NCBI RefSeq assembly: GCF_036244895.1
Contig: NZ_BQKE01000004.1
Location: 310,001-374,000 of the forward strand
Reading direction: 5' to 3'
Origin: Persicobacter diffluens
Lineage (GTDB): Bacteria; Bacteroidota; Bacteroidia; Cytophagales; Cyclobacteriaceae
Length of the DNA: 64,000 bases
The notes under the pieces are model-generated. The model was not told the DNA's origin and did not search any database. It saw nothing but the letters and a program-made list of their open reading frames with translations. This document shows, piece after piece, positions 28,421 through 38,200 of the stretch. Every line of letters starts with the position of its first letter. The stretch's first letter is position 1. A program made the translations under genes and the position numbers.

Positions 28421-30073
28421 ATGACGTTATTTAATTTTTTTAAGTTGCGCAGTCACTCATTTTTGGTGTTATGGGGATTATTTTCCCTGGCATTTCTGAA
28501 TGCAAGGGCTCAGGCTCCCAGCCATGATCCCTCCACCATGATTCGGAATAATGATGGCCGCTACTGGATTTTTACCACCGGGGATGGCATCTGGGCGATG
28601 TCTTCTTCTAATCCCGATTTCACGGATTGGCGTGTAGAAAATACGGTTTTTCCTATTGGAACATACCCTTCCTGGATTGATAATTATGTACAGGATTTTG
28701 GGGGATTCTTTTGGGCGCCGGAAGTGTTTAAGAGAAATGGACAGTATTATCTATATTATTCTTGTGCGGGTACAGGTGCTCCTGCCGCTATTGGATTTGC
28801 CACAGCGTCCGACTTAAGTGGCCCCTGGACAGACAGAGGGTTGATTGTAGCAGGTAATAATGCTATTGATCCGGCCATTTTGCAGGATGATGATGGCAGT
28901 GTATGGATGACCTGGGGGAACTGGCAAAGTGGGATTGATATCCTGCGATTGGATCCCAATACCGGTTATCGAGCGGATGGCAATACGTATCATCTGGTAA
29001 GTGGAGAAGTTGAAGGTCCTTCTATTTTGAAACGGGATGGTTATTATTATTTGTTCTATCAGCGTGGACTTTGCTGTAATGGCGTGAATAGCTCTTATTA
29101 CAACGTAGTGGCCAGATCAACGAGTGTTACGGGTCCGTACACGGATGAACGTGTTTTCTTACCTAATAAAAATGGAAATATTATTGGTCCTGGCCATGTT
29201 GGCTACAGCTACGGTCGGTTGACTTACCATTACTACGATGGGAATGATAATGGCGCGGCCAAGTTGATGGTCACCACCATGGGCTATTCCAATGGCTGGC
29301 CTGTGGCCGGGGCAACGGATAATTTGGGACACTTCAATGGCACCTATTCTTTCACCGCCGCACATAGTGGCAAAGCAATGGATGTCTATAATTTCGGCAC
29401 GGCCAATGGTACCAATATTGCCCAGTGGTCTTATTGGGGTGGCGATGCGCAGAAATTTATTGTTACCAATGAATATAATGATTGGCACAGAATTACTCCT
29501 TATATTGCGCAGGATAAGTCTTTAGATGTAAATGAAATCTCTACTACTGCAGGTGCCAATATTCAAATTTGGGAATACTGGGCTGGTGACGGACAATTGT
29601 TTAAAATACAAAATGCAGGTAGTGGTCGCTGGCGTTTGATCAATAAAAATAGTGGTCAGTGTTTGGATGTTTTGGATGCTGCTCAGGAAGACGGGGCCAA
29701 TATCATTCAGTGGCCTTGTTTGGCCGGAAATACCAATCAAATGTTCGGTATGGTGATGCATTCCTCCAATACGCGTAGCCAGGTGGTACAGGAAGTTGAT
29801 GATGAGTTGTCTGAGGATTCAATGGGGCAGGAAGGAATTTTGATATGGCCAAATCCGGCACGTGGGCAGTTCCATTTGAGTTTGGGCAATACTGTGGACA
29901 TGGGGGCGCCAGTCAGCATGAAATTGGTTGCGACAGATGGTAAGGTAGTATATCAGGATCAATTTGCCTATCAGGAGAATATGACCATTAATCCTAATGC
30001 CAAGCCGGGGGTTTATACGCTAATTTTACAGACTAAAGCTGCATCTTTCCATCGAAAATTAGTAATACAATAG
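28421..30073 (+). CDS. T9SS-exported GH43 with ricin-type lectin domain
   Basis: Likely secreted or surface-anchored endo-arabinanase or arabinosidase. The 550-residue protein has a type I signal (ARAQAPS, about residue 31), a GH43 propeller (about 33-300) with Asp36 in SHDPS, Asp150 in NAIDPA and Glu198 in VEGPS, then a ricin-B/CBM13-like beta-trefoil (about 306-444) with the recurring GTNIAQW, GANIQIWEYW and GANIIQWPC repeats, and a type A T9SS sorting domain (about 472-550) starting ILIWPNPARGQF and ending in RKLVIQ. Unlike the two other GH43 proteins it is not a lipoprotein, so it acts at a different place. The trefoil probably binds galactose- or arabinose-containing glycan. Confidence 0.92.
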   Translation: MTLFNFFKLRSHSFLVLWGLFSLAFLNARAQAPSHDPSTMIRNNDGRYWIFTTGDGIWAMSSSNPDFTDWRVENTVFPIGTYPSWIDNYVQDFGGFFWAPEVFKRNGQYYLYYSCAGTGAPAAIGFATASDLSGPWTDRGLIVAGNNAIDPAILQDDDGSVWMTWGNWQSGIDILRLDPNTGYRADGNTYHLVSGEVEGPSILKRDGYYYLFYQRGLCCNGVNSSYYNVVARSTSVTGPYTDERVFLPNKNGNIIGPGHVGYSYGRLTYHYYDGNDNGAAKLMVTTMGYSNGWPVAGATDNLGHFNGTYSFTAAHSGKAMDVYNFGTANGTNIAQWSYWGGDAQKFIVTNEYNDWHRITPYIAQDKSLDVNEISTTAGANIQIWEYWAGDGQLFKIQNAGSGRWRLINKNSGQCLDVLDAAQEDGANIIQWPCLAGNTNQMFGMVMHSSNTRSQVVQEVDDELSEDSMGQEGILIWPNPARGQFHLSLGNTVDMGAPVSMKLVATDGKVVYQDQFAYQENMTINPNAKPGVYTLILQTKAASFHRKLVIQ

Positions 30074-30156
30074 TATCTTTTACTATAAGCCGAAAATGAG
30101 TTGCTTGGCTGGAGTTGTTGAATCTTGCCTTACATTATTAGGCTTAGCATATCAGT

Positions 30157-30195
30157 AAAAAGTGGGTTCTTCTATTCGGAGGAACTCACTTTATT
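30157..30195 (+). terminator. Hairpin terminator after the T9SS GH43
   Basis: AAAGTGGGTTC and GAACTCACTTT pair over 11 bp with one mismatch around a 12-nt loop, followed by a short T-rich stretch. The T-run is weak, so termination may be partial. Confidence 0.55.
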
Positions 30196-30328
30196 GCAGC
30201 CTGCAGATTAAGGTCTATCAGGTGGTGGCGGCGTTGATTAACGAAATATTTTTTTGGTTTTCAAATAGACCCACTCTGCCTAATATTTATTTTTAAATAA
30301 AAAATTCTACTTTTTTAATTAGTGAATA

Positions 30329-32137
30329 ATGATATCAAAAAAAATTTTATTTTATTTCTTCGGTATTTTTTTCCTTTCTGCCTCAGTTGTTTACGGGCAA
30401 GGGATTTCCATATCCAATACGATGAATCGTAATTATCAAAGCCTAAACGGTAAGTGGAATTATATCCTGGATCCATATGAAACCGGTGGGATGGGAGGTC
30501 GTGCTATAATTGAAAATTATATTCCCAAAGACAAGTCCGATCGGGTGGAATACGGTTTTGCCAGCGGGAAAACCCTTTGGGTACCGGGCAGTTGGAATAT
30601 GCAGCATCCGGAATTGACCTATTATGAGGGCAGCCTTTGGTATAGAAGGTCTTTTGACATGTCCCAAATGAAGGAGGATAAACGTTATTTTATATATTTG
30701 GGCGCGGCTAATTATAAAACCACGGTCTCTATTAATGGGAAAGAAATTGGCCAGCATGAAGGTGGATTTACCCCCATTTGTTTTGAGTTAACTTCTCATC
30801 TGAAGGAAAAAGATAATCAGTTAATTGTTGGCGTTAATAATAGCCGGGCCGATGATAATATTCCCTCCAAAGTAACAGATTGGTTCAATCATGGGGGTAT
30901 TATCAGAGAGGTAAAAGTTTTAGAGGTGCCAGAGACTTTTATCAATAATTATTTTCTGAAATTGGAGAAATCTTCCCTCGGCTTGAAAAGAAAACAGATT
31001 CAAGGAAAGCTTCAGCTGTCTGGCAGCGAATTGCCGGAATTTGCTCATATCAGTATTCCTGAATTAAATATGGATTATAAAATCAAACTGAATAATAATA
31101 AAGAGGTAGCATTTTCTTTTGATGTAAAAAATTTGAAATTATGGTCTCCGGAAAATCCAAAGTTGTATAAGGTAATTCTGGAAGCCGGAAAGGATAGGAT
31201 GGAAGACCTAATAGGTTTTAGAACGGTAGAGACCAAAGGAAAAGAAATCTTACTTAACGGAAAACCTGTTTTCTTAAAAGGCATTTGTTTACATGATGAA
31301 AACCCCTTACGGGAAGATCGGGCTAATGTGGAGGAAGATGCAGCTTTAGTTTTGAATTGGGCACAGGAATTGGGTTGTAATTTTATACGGCTTGCCCATT
31401 ATCCGCATCAGGAAAAGTTGGTGAGAATGGCTGATCAGCGGGGCATCCTGCTATGGGAGGAATTACCGCTTTATTGGGGTATCCAATGGGACAATCCTCA
31501 GGTGCTAGAAAAGGCCAAGCAACAATATACCGAACTGATTAACCGGGATTATAATCGTGCCAGTACGATTATCTGGTCTATTGCCAATGAAACGGCCCCC
31601 ATTCCTGCTCGTAATCAATTCTTGTCAGAATTGGCCGATTATATCCGGTCGGTAGATGACAGTCGTCTGATTTCTGCAGCCTGTAAAAAAGATCAGGAAC
31701 TGGATGGGCATCCTGATGCCGTCTACACGTATAATGATCCGATTATGGACAAATTGGATATTATCAGCCTTAATGAATATTTGGGTTGGTATGGAGGGCT
31801 TCCCGAAGAGTGCCGAAAAAAAACTTTTAAAATGGGGAAGGAAAAACCGGTTATTGTCAGTGAATTTGGAGGGGGTGCCATGCAGGGTTTTCATGGGGAT
31901 AGCCTGACGCGATGGAGCGAAGAATTTCAGGAGTATCTGTATAAGGAGAGCATTGAAATGTTTGATCAAATTGATGGTTTGGTGGGCATGACTCCCTGGA
32001 TATTAGTGGATTTTAAATCACCATTAAGGCAATTGCCTGAGGTGCAGGACGGTTGGAATAGAAAGGGCCTGATTTCCGAAAAGGGACAAAAGAAAAAGGC
32101 ATTTTATCAATTGCAACAATATTATAATACTAAATAA
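30329..32137 (+). CDS. GH2 glycosidase with beta-glucuronidase-like NxK motif
   Basis: Likely removes a beta-linked sugar, perhaps glucuronate, from arabinogalactan or pectin side chains. The 602-residue protein has a type I signal (VVYGQG, about residue 24), the GH2 sugar-binding jelly roll (about 35-200, PGSWNMQHPELTYYEGSLWY), an immunoglobulin-like domain, and the barrel. Acid/base Glu421 is in WSIANET, nucleophile Glu512 in VSEFGGG. Near the C-terminus Asn577-x-Lys579 (WNRKG) matches the NxK motif by which beta-glucuronidases hold the carboxylate; beta-galactosidases lack it. It closes the arabinan locus and is followed by a strong terminator. Confidence 0.85.
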   Translation: MISKKILFYFFGIFFLSASVVYGQGISISNTMNRNYQSLNGKWNYILDPYETGGMGGRAIIENYIPKDKSDRVEYGFASGKTLWVPGSWNMQHPELTYYEGSLWYRRSFDMSQMKEDKRYFIYLGAANYKTTVSINGKEIGQHEGGFTPICFELTSHLKEKDNQLIVGVNNSRADDNIPSKVTDWFNHGGIIREVKVLEVPETFINNYFLKLEKSSLGLKRKQIQGKLQLSGSELPEFAHISIPELNMDYKIKLNNNKEVAFSFDVKNLKLWSPENPKLYKVILEAGKDRMEDLIGFRTVETKGKEILLNGKPVFLKGICLHDENPLREDRANVEEDAALVLNWAQELGCNFIRLAHYPHQEKLVRMADQRGILLWEELPLYWGIQWDNPQVLEKAKQQYTELINRDYNRASTIIWSIANETAPIPARNQFLSELADYIRSVDDSRLISAACKKDQELDGHPDAVYTYNDPIMDKLDIISLNEYLGWYGGLPEECRKKTFKMGKEKPVIVSEFGGGAMQGFHGDSLTRWSEEFQEYLYKESIEMFDQIDGLVGMTPWILVDFKSPLRQLPEVQDGWNRKGLISEKGQKKKAFYQLQQYYNTK

Positions 32138-32197
32138 TTGACTTTTGGATAGCGTATTTTAGGGTAAATAGGGTCTACTATTAGCAAGTGGTATTTC

Positions 32198-32233
32198 ATC
32201 CCCGGCGAAATAATTTTGTCCGGGGATTTTTTT
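32198..32233 (+). terminator. Intrinsic terminator ending the arabinan locus
   Basis: ATCCCCGG/CCGGGGAT stem with a 14-nt AT-rich loop followed by T7, about 60 bp after the GH2 stop. It closes the rightward locus just before the strand switch. Confidence 0.88.
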
Positions 32234-32236
32234 GGT

Positions 32237-32518
32237 TTAACGCCACTGTACCCGAAAAAAGCGTTCATTTTTCTTGAAATGACTGGGAATATGCGCTAAA
32301 ATACTTTTTCTTAACTCATCCAATATTAACTCCTTCGTAAAATTTTTGTGCGTTACGAGGCTGATTTCTCTGGAGGGCTCTGGCTGGTTAAATCTTCTGG
32401 TATTGGATTGATCTTGCTCGGCTTTATAGGCTAATTCCGGGATTAGCGTAAAACCAGGTAAGTGGTGAAGCATTTGTTTTAAGGTTTCCAATGACCCTCC
32501 CTCTAAATGCATAATCAA
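32237..32518 (-). pseudogene. oxyR: C-terminal remnant of an OxyR-type LysR regulator
   Basis: About 93 codons readable from TTG at 32518, stopped just upstream in the same frame by TGA. The text matches the end of the OxyR effector domain: SLETLKQMLHHLPGFTLIPE, then PEPSREISLV, and a Lys-rich end (SHFKKNERFFRVQWR) typical of Bacteroidota OxyR. The DNA-binding domain and about two thirds of the protein (normal length about 310) are missing, and I find no matching sequence in the ~500 bp upstream. It is therefore a decayed fragment, probably cut by a rearrangement at the border of the pectin island. It cannot bind DNA. Confidence 0.72.
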
Positions 32519-32751
32519 TCAAAAGCATTATAATTCAACCTTTTTTGATCCGGTACAACTAGTTCCTGTCGACTAATTGGTGTAAAAATGGCTGTGGCGA
32601 TTATTAGAAGTGGTTTCTTTTTTATTGGCCTGTAAATCAGGATGGTCAATTTTTTTTTGAATTTTGGTTTTTCTTTTGGATTGGTTGTGCTTTAATTTTT
32701 TTTCAAGTTGATTTTTGTTTTGGGAACCTGTTATTCCGTATGCTCCTGTGA

Positions 32752-33045
32752 CTAAACTAATTTGAGAATTACCGCCAAAAAAACTATTGGAAGCAGCGAA
32801 ATAAGAGCCCATAATACCTTTTTGGTTCTAGGCATAAAAACCAGGGAAAGTGCACATAATAATATTGCAAATATATAACTCGTAAATCCATATTCTTCAA
32901 ACAGATAAGACTCTTTTGTGAAAATCTCAAAAGTTATAGATTCCTTTTTCAAGAGTGGTTGATCATAGGGTAGGTAGGTATAAATGGTATACAAGAAGAA
33001 GCTAAGATTAGCAATGGAAAGTATTCCAATGATTTTCTCTTTCAT
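32752..33045 (-). CDS. Small predicted inner-membrane protein, function unknown
   Basis: A 97-residue product with three likely membrane helices: residues 4-24 (IIGILSIANLSFFLYTIYTY), 54-71 and 76-96. Charged loops lie between them. I do not recognise the family. It starts with ATG (MKEKIIG) and has no clear ribosome-binding site, as is usual here. It is isolated in the low-coding junction between two glycan loci and could be a leftover of a larger operon. A second frame at 32573-32812 overlaps its end and looks spurious. Confidence 0.45.
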   Translation of the reverse strand: MKEKIIGILSIANLSFFLYTIYTYLPYDQPLLKKESITFEIFTKESYLFEEYGFTSYIFAILLCALSLVFMPRTKKVLWALISLLPIVFLAVILKLV

Positions 33046-33313
33046 ATTTTATATTGTTCAATCAGGAACGCACTTCCCATTTGCGTTTGACTTTTAAAAT
33101 GGGAGTGAGTAAAATTTATGTCAGTTCAATAATTAAAATATCACTAATAATTTAGAGTATAACACAAAAGTAATGCAAATACTCAAGATAAGGATAGGGT
33201 GGTATGGGTAAATAAATTATATTTTGTACTTGTATATTTTTATAGCATGTAAATGAGAAGCTTGACGTCTCAAAATTTTTCATATCATCCGACCGTATAT
33301 TCGGCTTATTAAA

Positions 33314-33525
33314 CCGGATGATTCATGCTTAAATCTTCTTTTATTCAGAAGGTAGGGAAAATGAAGGAATCGCTTCCTATCTCTAGTTTTTTCCAACAAA
33401 GCGGATGATTGAGGAGAAAGCAGGCAAAACCCACATTGGGGCTATTAATTATCAAAGCATATGCCTGTAATGCAATTAAGCGCTTTGACTTGTTTCTATA
33501 AATCTAACAGTTAATAATTCAGCTT
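33314..33525 (+). repeat. Dispersed repeat family 2, copy 2
   Basis: Collinear with 9291-9500: CCGGATGATTCATGC, AAAATGAAGGAATCGCTTCC, AGTTTTTTCCAAC, GATTGAGGAG, GGCTATTAATTATCAAAG, GCGCTTTG and the end TTAATAATTCAGCTT. Here family 1 does not follow; the susD terminator does. Confidence 0.6.
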
Positions 33526-33526
33526 T

Positions 33527-33572
33527 AAAAAAAAAGAGGCCACTCCATAATGTTATTGAGCTAGCCTCTTTC
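33527..33572 (-). terminator. Intrinsic terminator of the minus-strand susC-susD operon
   Basis: Read on the minus strand, AAAGAGGC and GCCTCTTT enclose an imperfectly paired loop and are followed by a run of at least nine T. It lies 25 bp after the susD stop. Confidence 0.8.
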
Positions 33573-33596
33573 AAATTTACTGTTTATTAATGCATC

Positions 33597-35225
33597 CTAC
33601 TGATAAGCAGGATTTTGTTTAAATTGATCACTTTGGTTTAAGTCAAGTGCTGCTTGTGGGATGGGTCTTAATATTTTTAATTCCCCACCGTTTCCAACAA
33701 AATTACTTTCCTCCACTAATCGGTTGTATTGGGAAGCCCTTTTCACGAGGGTTCCAGTTCTTTTTAAATCGAACCACCGTTTGTATTCTCCCAATAATTC
33801 ACGACCTCTTTCATCCAGTATGTAATTAATATCAAATTCGGCCAAGCTAGCTTCGACTGCTCCTGCCCGCTTCCTGACAGTATTCAATCGGTCTAAACCC
33901 GTTTGGGCCTGTCCTGCCTGTAAATAGGCTTCCGCAGCAATTAAATAAGTTTCCGCCAGGCGGGATATTATTACGTCTCGACTACTGGTTCGGCTATTTC
34001 CTGCCGCATAGAGTGATTTTGGATCATCAAACTTTTTAATGGAAATAGTGGAGAAATCCAGATTGGAGTCTCCCGTATCCGGGTTGGAATCATAAAAGCT
34101 ATGGTAGAAGGCCTCCGGATGTGCAGCTCTAAAGGCGGTACTATCAGCAGGTGTAAACCACTTTGGTGCATAAAAATGGCTAACATCAAGTGTAGGGTGA
34201 TCCGCTACATCTACATCATAAAAGTCATAATAGCGATCATAAATCTTAGTCATAAAGGTGACTTCATAACGACTATCTCCTTCTTCGAATAATTCCATCG
34301 CATATAGAGAAGGCGAGGTAGAGGCCATTTTATAAGGGTTGTCTCCCGCTACTTCAGAACCCCCAAGGTAGGGGCCAAAGAAGTTTTGCATCCGATTTCC
34401 TAATTCAGAAGGGTTAGTACTAATGGAGGCTTGAGAAAACTGTACAGAAAATAGTACTTCCTCATTCATCTCATTACCAGGCGTCCAGAGCTCGGCAAAG
34501 GATAAGTTTAATCCTTGCCCTTCAATTGCCTCATCGGCGTACTGTGCTGCCTTTTGAAAATCATCAGATGCGCCATAGCTTTGATATCCTCTGGTTAAAT
34601 GCACTTTGGCCAAAAGGTCTACCACAGCTCTGCGGGTAACCATTCCCTCAAAGGCGCCATTTTTCACCCGGTTTCTGGCGTCTTCCAGATCCTGAATGAT
34701 AAAAGCATATATTTCTTCCTCAGTGTTTCTGTCTATTTTCGTGATGGCCTCTGTTACCGGCATATCGATTAAGCTAACTCCGCCATAAGTTTGCACCAGA
34801 TAAAAATAGGAGAGTGCGCGGATAAATTTTGCCTCGCCCACTAATCGATCTACATCTGCTGTTTGTTCGGTAATATCGCCATAGTAGACCGCATTATTGG
34901 CCAATTGTATACTTTTGTAGCAATTAATGTATAGAAAATCAACTCCTTCTGAGTTTGAATTTAAATTAGTATATCTGGAAAGGCCTATGGGTGCGGGATC
35001 TCTTCCCTCCGTATAGAGATCGGTGCCGGAGATAAACAACCAGGGATGCTGTCCTAAATATTCTCTTAAAGAAGAATAGGTGGCATGGACCAAGGATTGG
35101 TAGCCTGCAGAAGTGGCATAATAGTCTTCCGCTACTACATTGGATTTTATTTCCTCTTCTAAAAAGTTTTCACAAGCGGAAAAACTAAATAAAACAATAA
35201 ATAGATATATCAGATTTTTTTTCAT
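33597..35225 (-). CDS. susD: SusD/RagB-like surface lipoprotein (pectate locus)
   Basis: Glycan-binding lid of the second SusCD pair. The 542-residue protein has a lipobox (FSFSAC, Cys18), the helical SusD part with VGEAKFIRALSYFYLVQTYGG near 131, and the RagB end with SRLAETYLIAAEAYLQAG and ERGRELLGEYKRWFDLKRTG. It follows susC on the minus strand after 5 bp, so they form one operon closed by the terminator at 33572. The nearest enzyme gene is the PL9-PL1 pectate lyase upstream, which suggests oligogalacturonide as cargo. Confidence 0.92.
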   Translation of the reverse strand: MKKNLIYLFIVLFSFSACENFLEEEIKSNVVAEDYYATSAGYQSLVHATYSSLREYLGQHPWLFISGTDLYTEGRDPAPIGLSRYTNLNSNSEGVDFLYINCYKSIQLANNAVYYGDITEQTADVDRLVGEAKFIRALSYFYLVQTYGGVSLIDMPVTEAITKIDRNTEEEIYAFIIQDLEDARNRVKNGAFEGMVTRRAVVDLLAKVHLTRGYQSYGASDDFQKAAQYADEAIEGQGLNLSFAELWTPGNEMNEEVLFSVQFSQASISTNPSELGNRMQNFFGPYLGGSEVAGDNPYKMASTSPSLYAMELFEEGDSRYEVTFMTKIYDRYYDFYDVDVADHPTLDVSHFYAPKWFTPADSTAFRAAHPEAFYHSFYDSNPDTGDSNLDFSTISIKKFDDPKSLYAAGNSRTSSRDVIISRLAETYLIAAEAYLQAGQAQTGLDRLNTVRKRAGAVEASLAEFDINYILDERGRELLGEYKRWFDLKRTGTLVKRASQYNRLVEESNFVGNGGELKILRPIPQAALDLNQSDQFKQNPAYQ

Positions 35226-35230
35226 GATTT

Positions 35231-38200
35231 CTAGAATTTAACATTTAGGCCCATTTGATAAACAACCGTACTTACGCGGCCCACCCCCAAATCAGCTTCT
35301 GCCCATTCCGGATCCCAACCATCGTAAGCCGAGAATACGAAGGGATTTAATACATTGGCGTAAACTCTGAGATTGGAAAGTTTTACTTTTTCTAAAGTAC
35401 TTGCCGGGAAGGTGTAACCAATGGAAATGTTATTGATTTTTACGAAAGAAGCATCATGATAATACCCTACACCATCGTTTCTCCAATAAGTACCTTCGTT
35501 TCGTGGCTGAGGCAAAACATTGGAGTTTTGTGCCCGAACACCCACATTGTTTTCTGGTACGTACCATTCTCCCCAATCAAGTTTTTGACGACCACGGTCT
35601 CTTACATTATTAAAATTCTCATGAAAGGGGCTATAGGCCAATACGCCCTGCTGGGTGGAAATCGTAAGACCCATATCCCAATTGCCTACATTTAATCGTG
35701 AGATGATACCGCCAGTCCAGTCCGGATTAGAGCTTCCCAGGAATACCCGGTCATCGTCAGGAGAAATTGCCCCATCATTATTGATATCTTTTACCCGTGC
35801 TTCTCCTTCAGTTTGATTATAGGATTCTGCCTGGTCTTTTTCATGGGCATGCCATACCCCATCAAACTGATAATTGTAATGGACATCTATCGGTTGTCCG
35901 ATGAACCAGCCGTTTCCTATATCAACTTCTTCTGACTGCCCGTAGATAGATTCAATACTGTTGACATTTTTGGAAAAGGTGAAGATGGTTTCCCAGGTCA
36001 CCTTTGCTGTTTTGATATTGGTGGTGGTCAGCATGATTTCCGCCCCTTTATTGCGGACAGATGCTGCATTAGCACGAATAATTTCAAAGCCGGTTTCCAA
36101 GGGTAATTTTTGATCTACCAGTAAGTCGTCAGAAAGCCTGTTATAGATGTCGATAGATCCACGGATCCGATGATCCAATAAAGAAAAATCTAAACCAAAG
36201 TTTAGTTCTGAAGTAGTCTCCCAGCCCAAATTTTTGTTAGCCAGGGTGGCAGCAGACCAGCCTGTAACTGGCTTTGCCCCATAGTTATAATAGCTTTGAG
36301 CGGTTAGCGCATTCATTGATGAATATGCCGCCACATTATTGTTACCGGTCACCCCATAAGAAACTCTCACTTTTAGGTCGGAAACAAATTTCAAATCCTG
36401 CATAAAATCTTCGGATTTCAATTTCCAGGCCACTGCGGCAGAAGGAAAAGATGCCCATTTGTTGCCTAATGCCAATTGTGATGAGCCATCCCAACGATTC
36501 GTTAAGGTTAATAAGTACTTTTCGTTAAGAGCGTAATTCAAGCGCGCAGCAAAAGAGGCCAGTTGGAATTTTTGGAATCCATTTTGCATATAAAAGCTTC
36601 CTTGCTGGCCGGAACCTACGTTATAGAATTCAGTATCGAATGGTTGTTCCCTTGAGGACATCAATGAATTTTCATATCGATCAACGAAAATGGACTGTAG
36701 GCCAAGGAAGTTAAATCGGTGTATTCCCACTTCTTTGTTGATGTTAAACTGGTTGTCCCAGGTATAGTTGAAGTTCTCGTTTTGAATAATTTCCGACATT
36801 GGCAACCCACCATTATTGGTTCCGTTTTGAGTCTCTGATCCCCAGGACAATCCTTGCCTGGAAGATCTGAGGCTACTGGAAAAGGCTGATCGGAAACTTA
36901 ACCAATCTGTTGCTTTATAATCCACATAAGCATTAGTTAATAGGTTCCAGTCCTTAGTAACATTATGCGAATTGGCAATTTCCAGTAATGGATTAATAGT
37001 ACTGGTTTTATTCACTACCATGGTTCCGGAGGGATCTGTTAATTTGCCAGGCATTAAGAATAATTCCCCATCTATTTCATTGTGGTTATCATCTATTGCA
37101 TATGGGCTCATCATTGGGCTGAGGCGAAAAGCTTCCTGCATCGCGATGCTACTTCCTTGCTCAATTTCAGTATGCGCTAAGGTAATATTTGCACCAATTT
37201 TCAAACTTTTACTAAATTCCTGATCCATTCCAAGGCGTAAGGTGAGTTTTTCAATGCCTTCATTCTCTATCACCCCAGTCTCTTTTTGGTGGCCCAGGCT
37301 GAGCGTATATGCCGATCCACCATTTCGGTGTGTCAGATTCACATTGTTATTGGTTTGGATCCCATTTTTCAGGACAGCATCATACCAGTCAAAATAATAA
37401 TTATCGTCAAATCTTTGTCGGAGCACCTCATTGGAGGAAAGTGGTAATACCGCATCATAGAAGGATTCGGGAGTGTGAGACTCCAAATCACTAACGGTGG
37501 CTAAGTAAGCGGACATATGGTATTCCTGCCATTTCTCCGAACCCATCATTTTGGGCAGTCTTGCAGGTGTTTTTATCCCCACAAAGGAGTCAAAAGTAAT
37601 GCTGGTACCAGAAGGGATCGCATTACCTTTTTTGGTGGTGATGATCACGACCCCGTTGGTCGCTCTGGATCCATAAATAGCTGCTGAGGAGGCATCTTTT
37701 AAGATATCCATTTTAGCGATGTCCTGAGGGTTAAGGAAATCTATATTGTCCACAATCGCCCCATCTACTACAAACAGTGGGGAGTTCGCGCCATCTTGTA
37801 GCGTGTTTTTACCGCGAATAGTGATGGAGAAGTTGTCGCCTACCACACCGGTGGAATTATTAATCTGAACCCCTGCTACCGCTCCCTGAAGTGCCTGAAC
37901 CGGGCTGGTTGTTCCTCTTTCGGTAAGTGTTTTAGCTTCCACATCTATAATGGATCCGGTCAGGTCTGATTTTTTTACCGTTCCGTAACCCACTACGACT
38001 ACTTCTTCCAGGGTTTCGGTATCTTCTTTTAGAATAATTTCTATCATGGATTGGTTACCCACGAGGATCTTTTCCTCTTTATACCCTACATAGGATACGA
38101 GTAGCGTAATTTTACCATCCGGTAATTTGAGGATGAATTTTCCATATTGGTCGGTGGTGGTACCTTGTGAGGTGCCTTCAATAATGAGGTTTACCCCTGG

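Larger units (their letters stand above)
33046..33596. other. Intergenic region with repeat family 2 copy and susD terminator
   Basis: No gene. It contains family 2 copy 2 (33314-33525), directly followed by the terminator for the minus-strand susCD pair (33527-33572). A CATCCG/CGGATG pair frames the left end (about 33287-33320). The first 240 bp are AT-rich and would hold the promoter of the small membrane protein. Confidence 0.5.

Noticed and set aside
32573..32812. 79-codon minus-strand frame beside the OxyR remnant
   Set aside because: Very Lys/Asn/Gln-rich, overlaps the better membrane-protein frame, and shows no similarity to the missing OxyR part.
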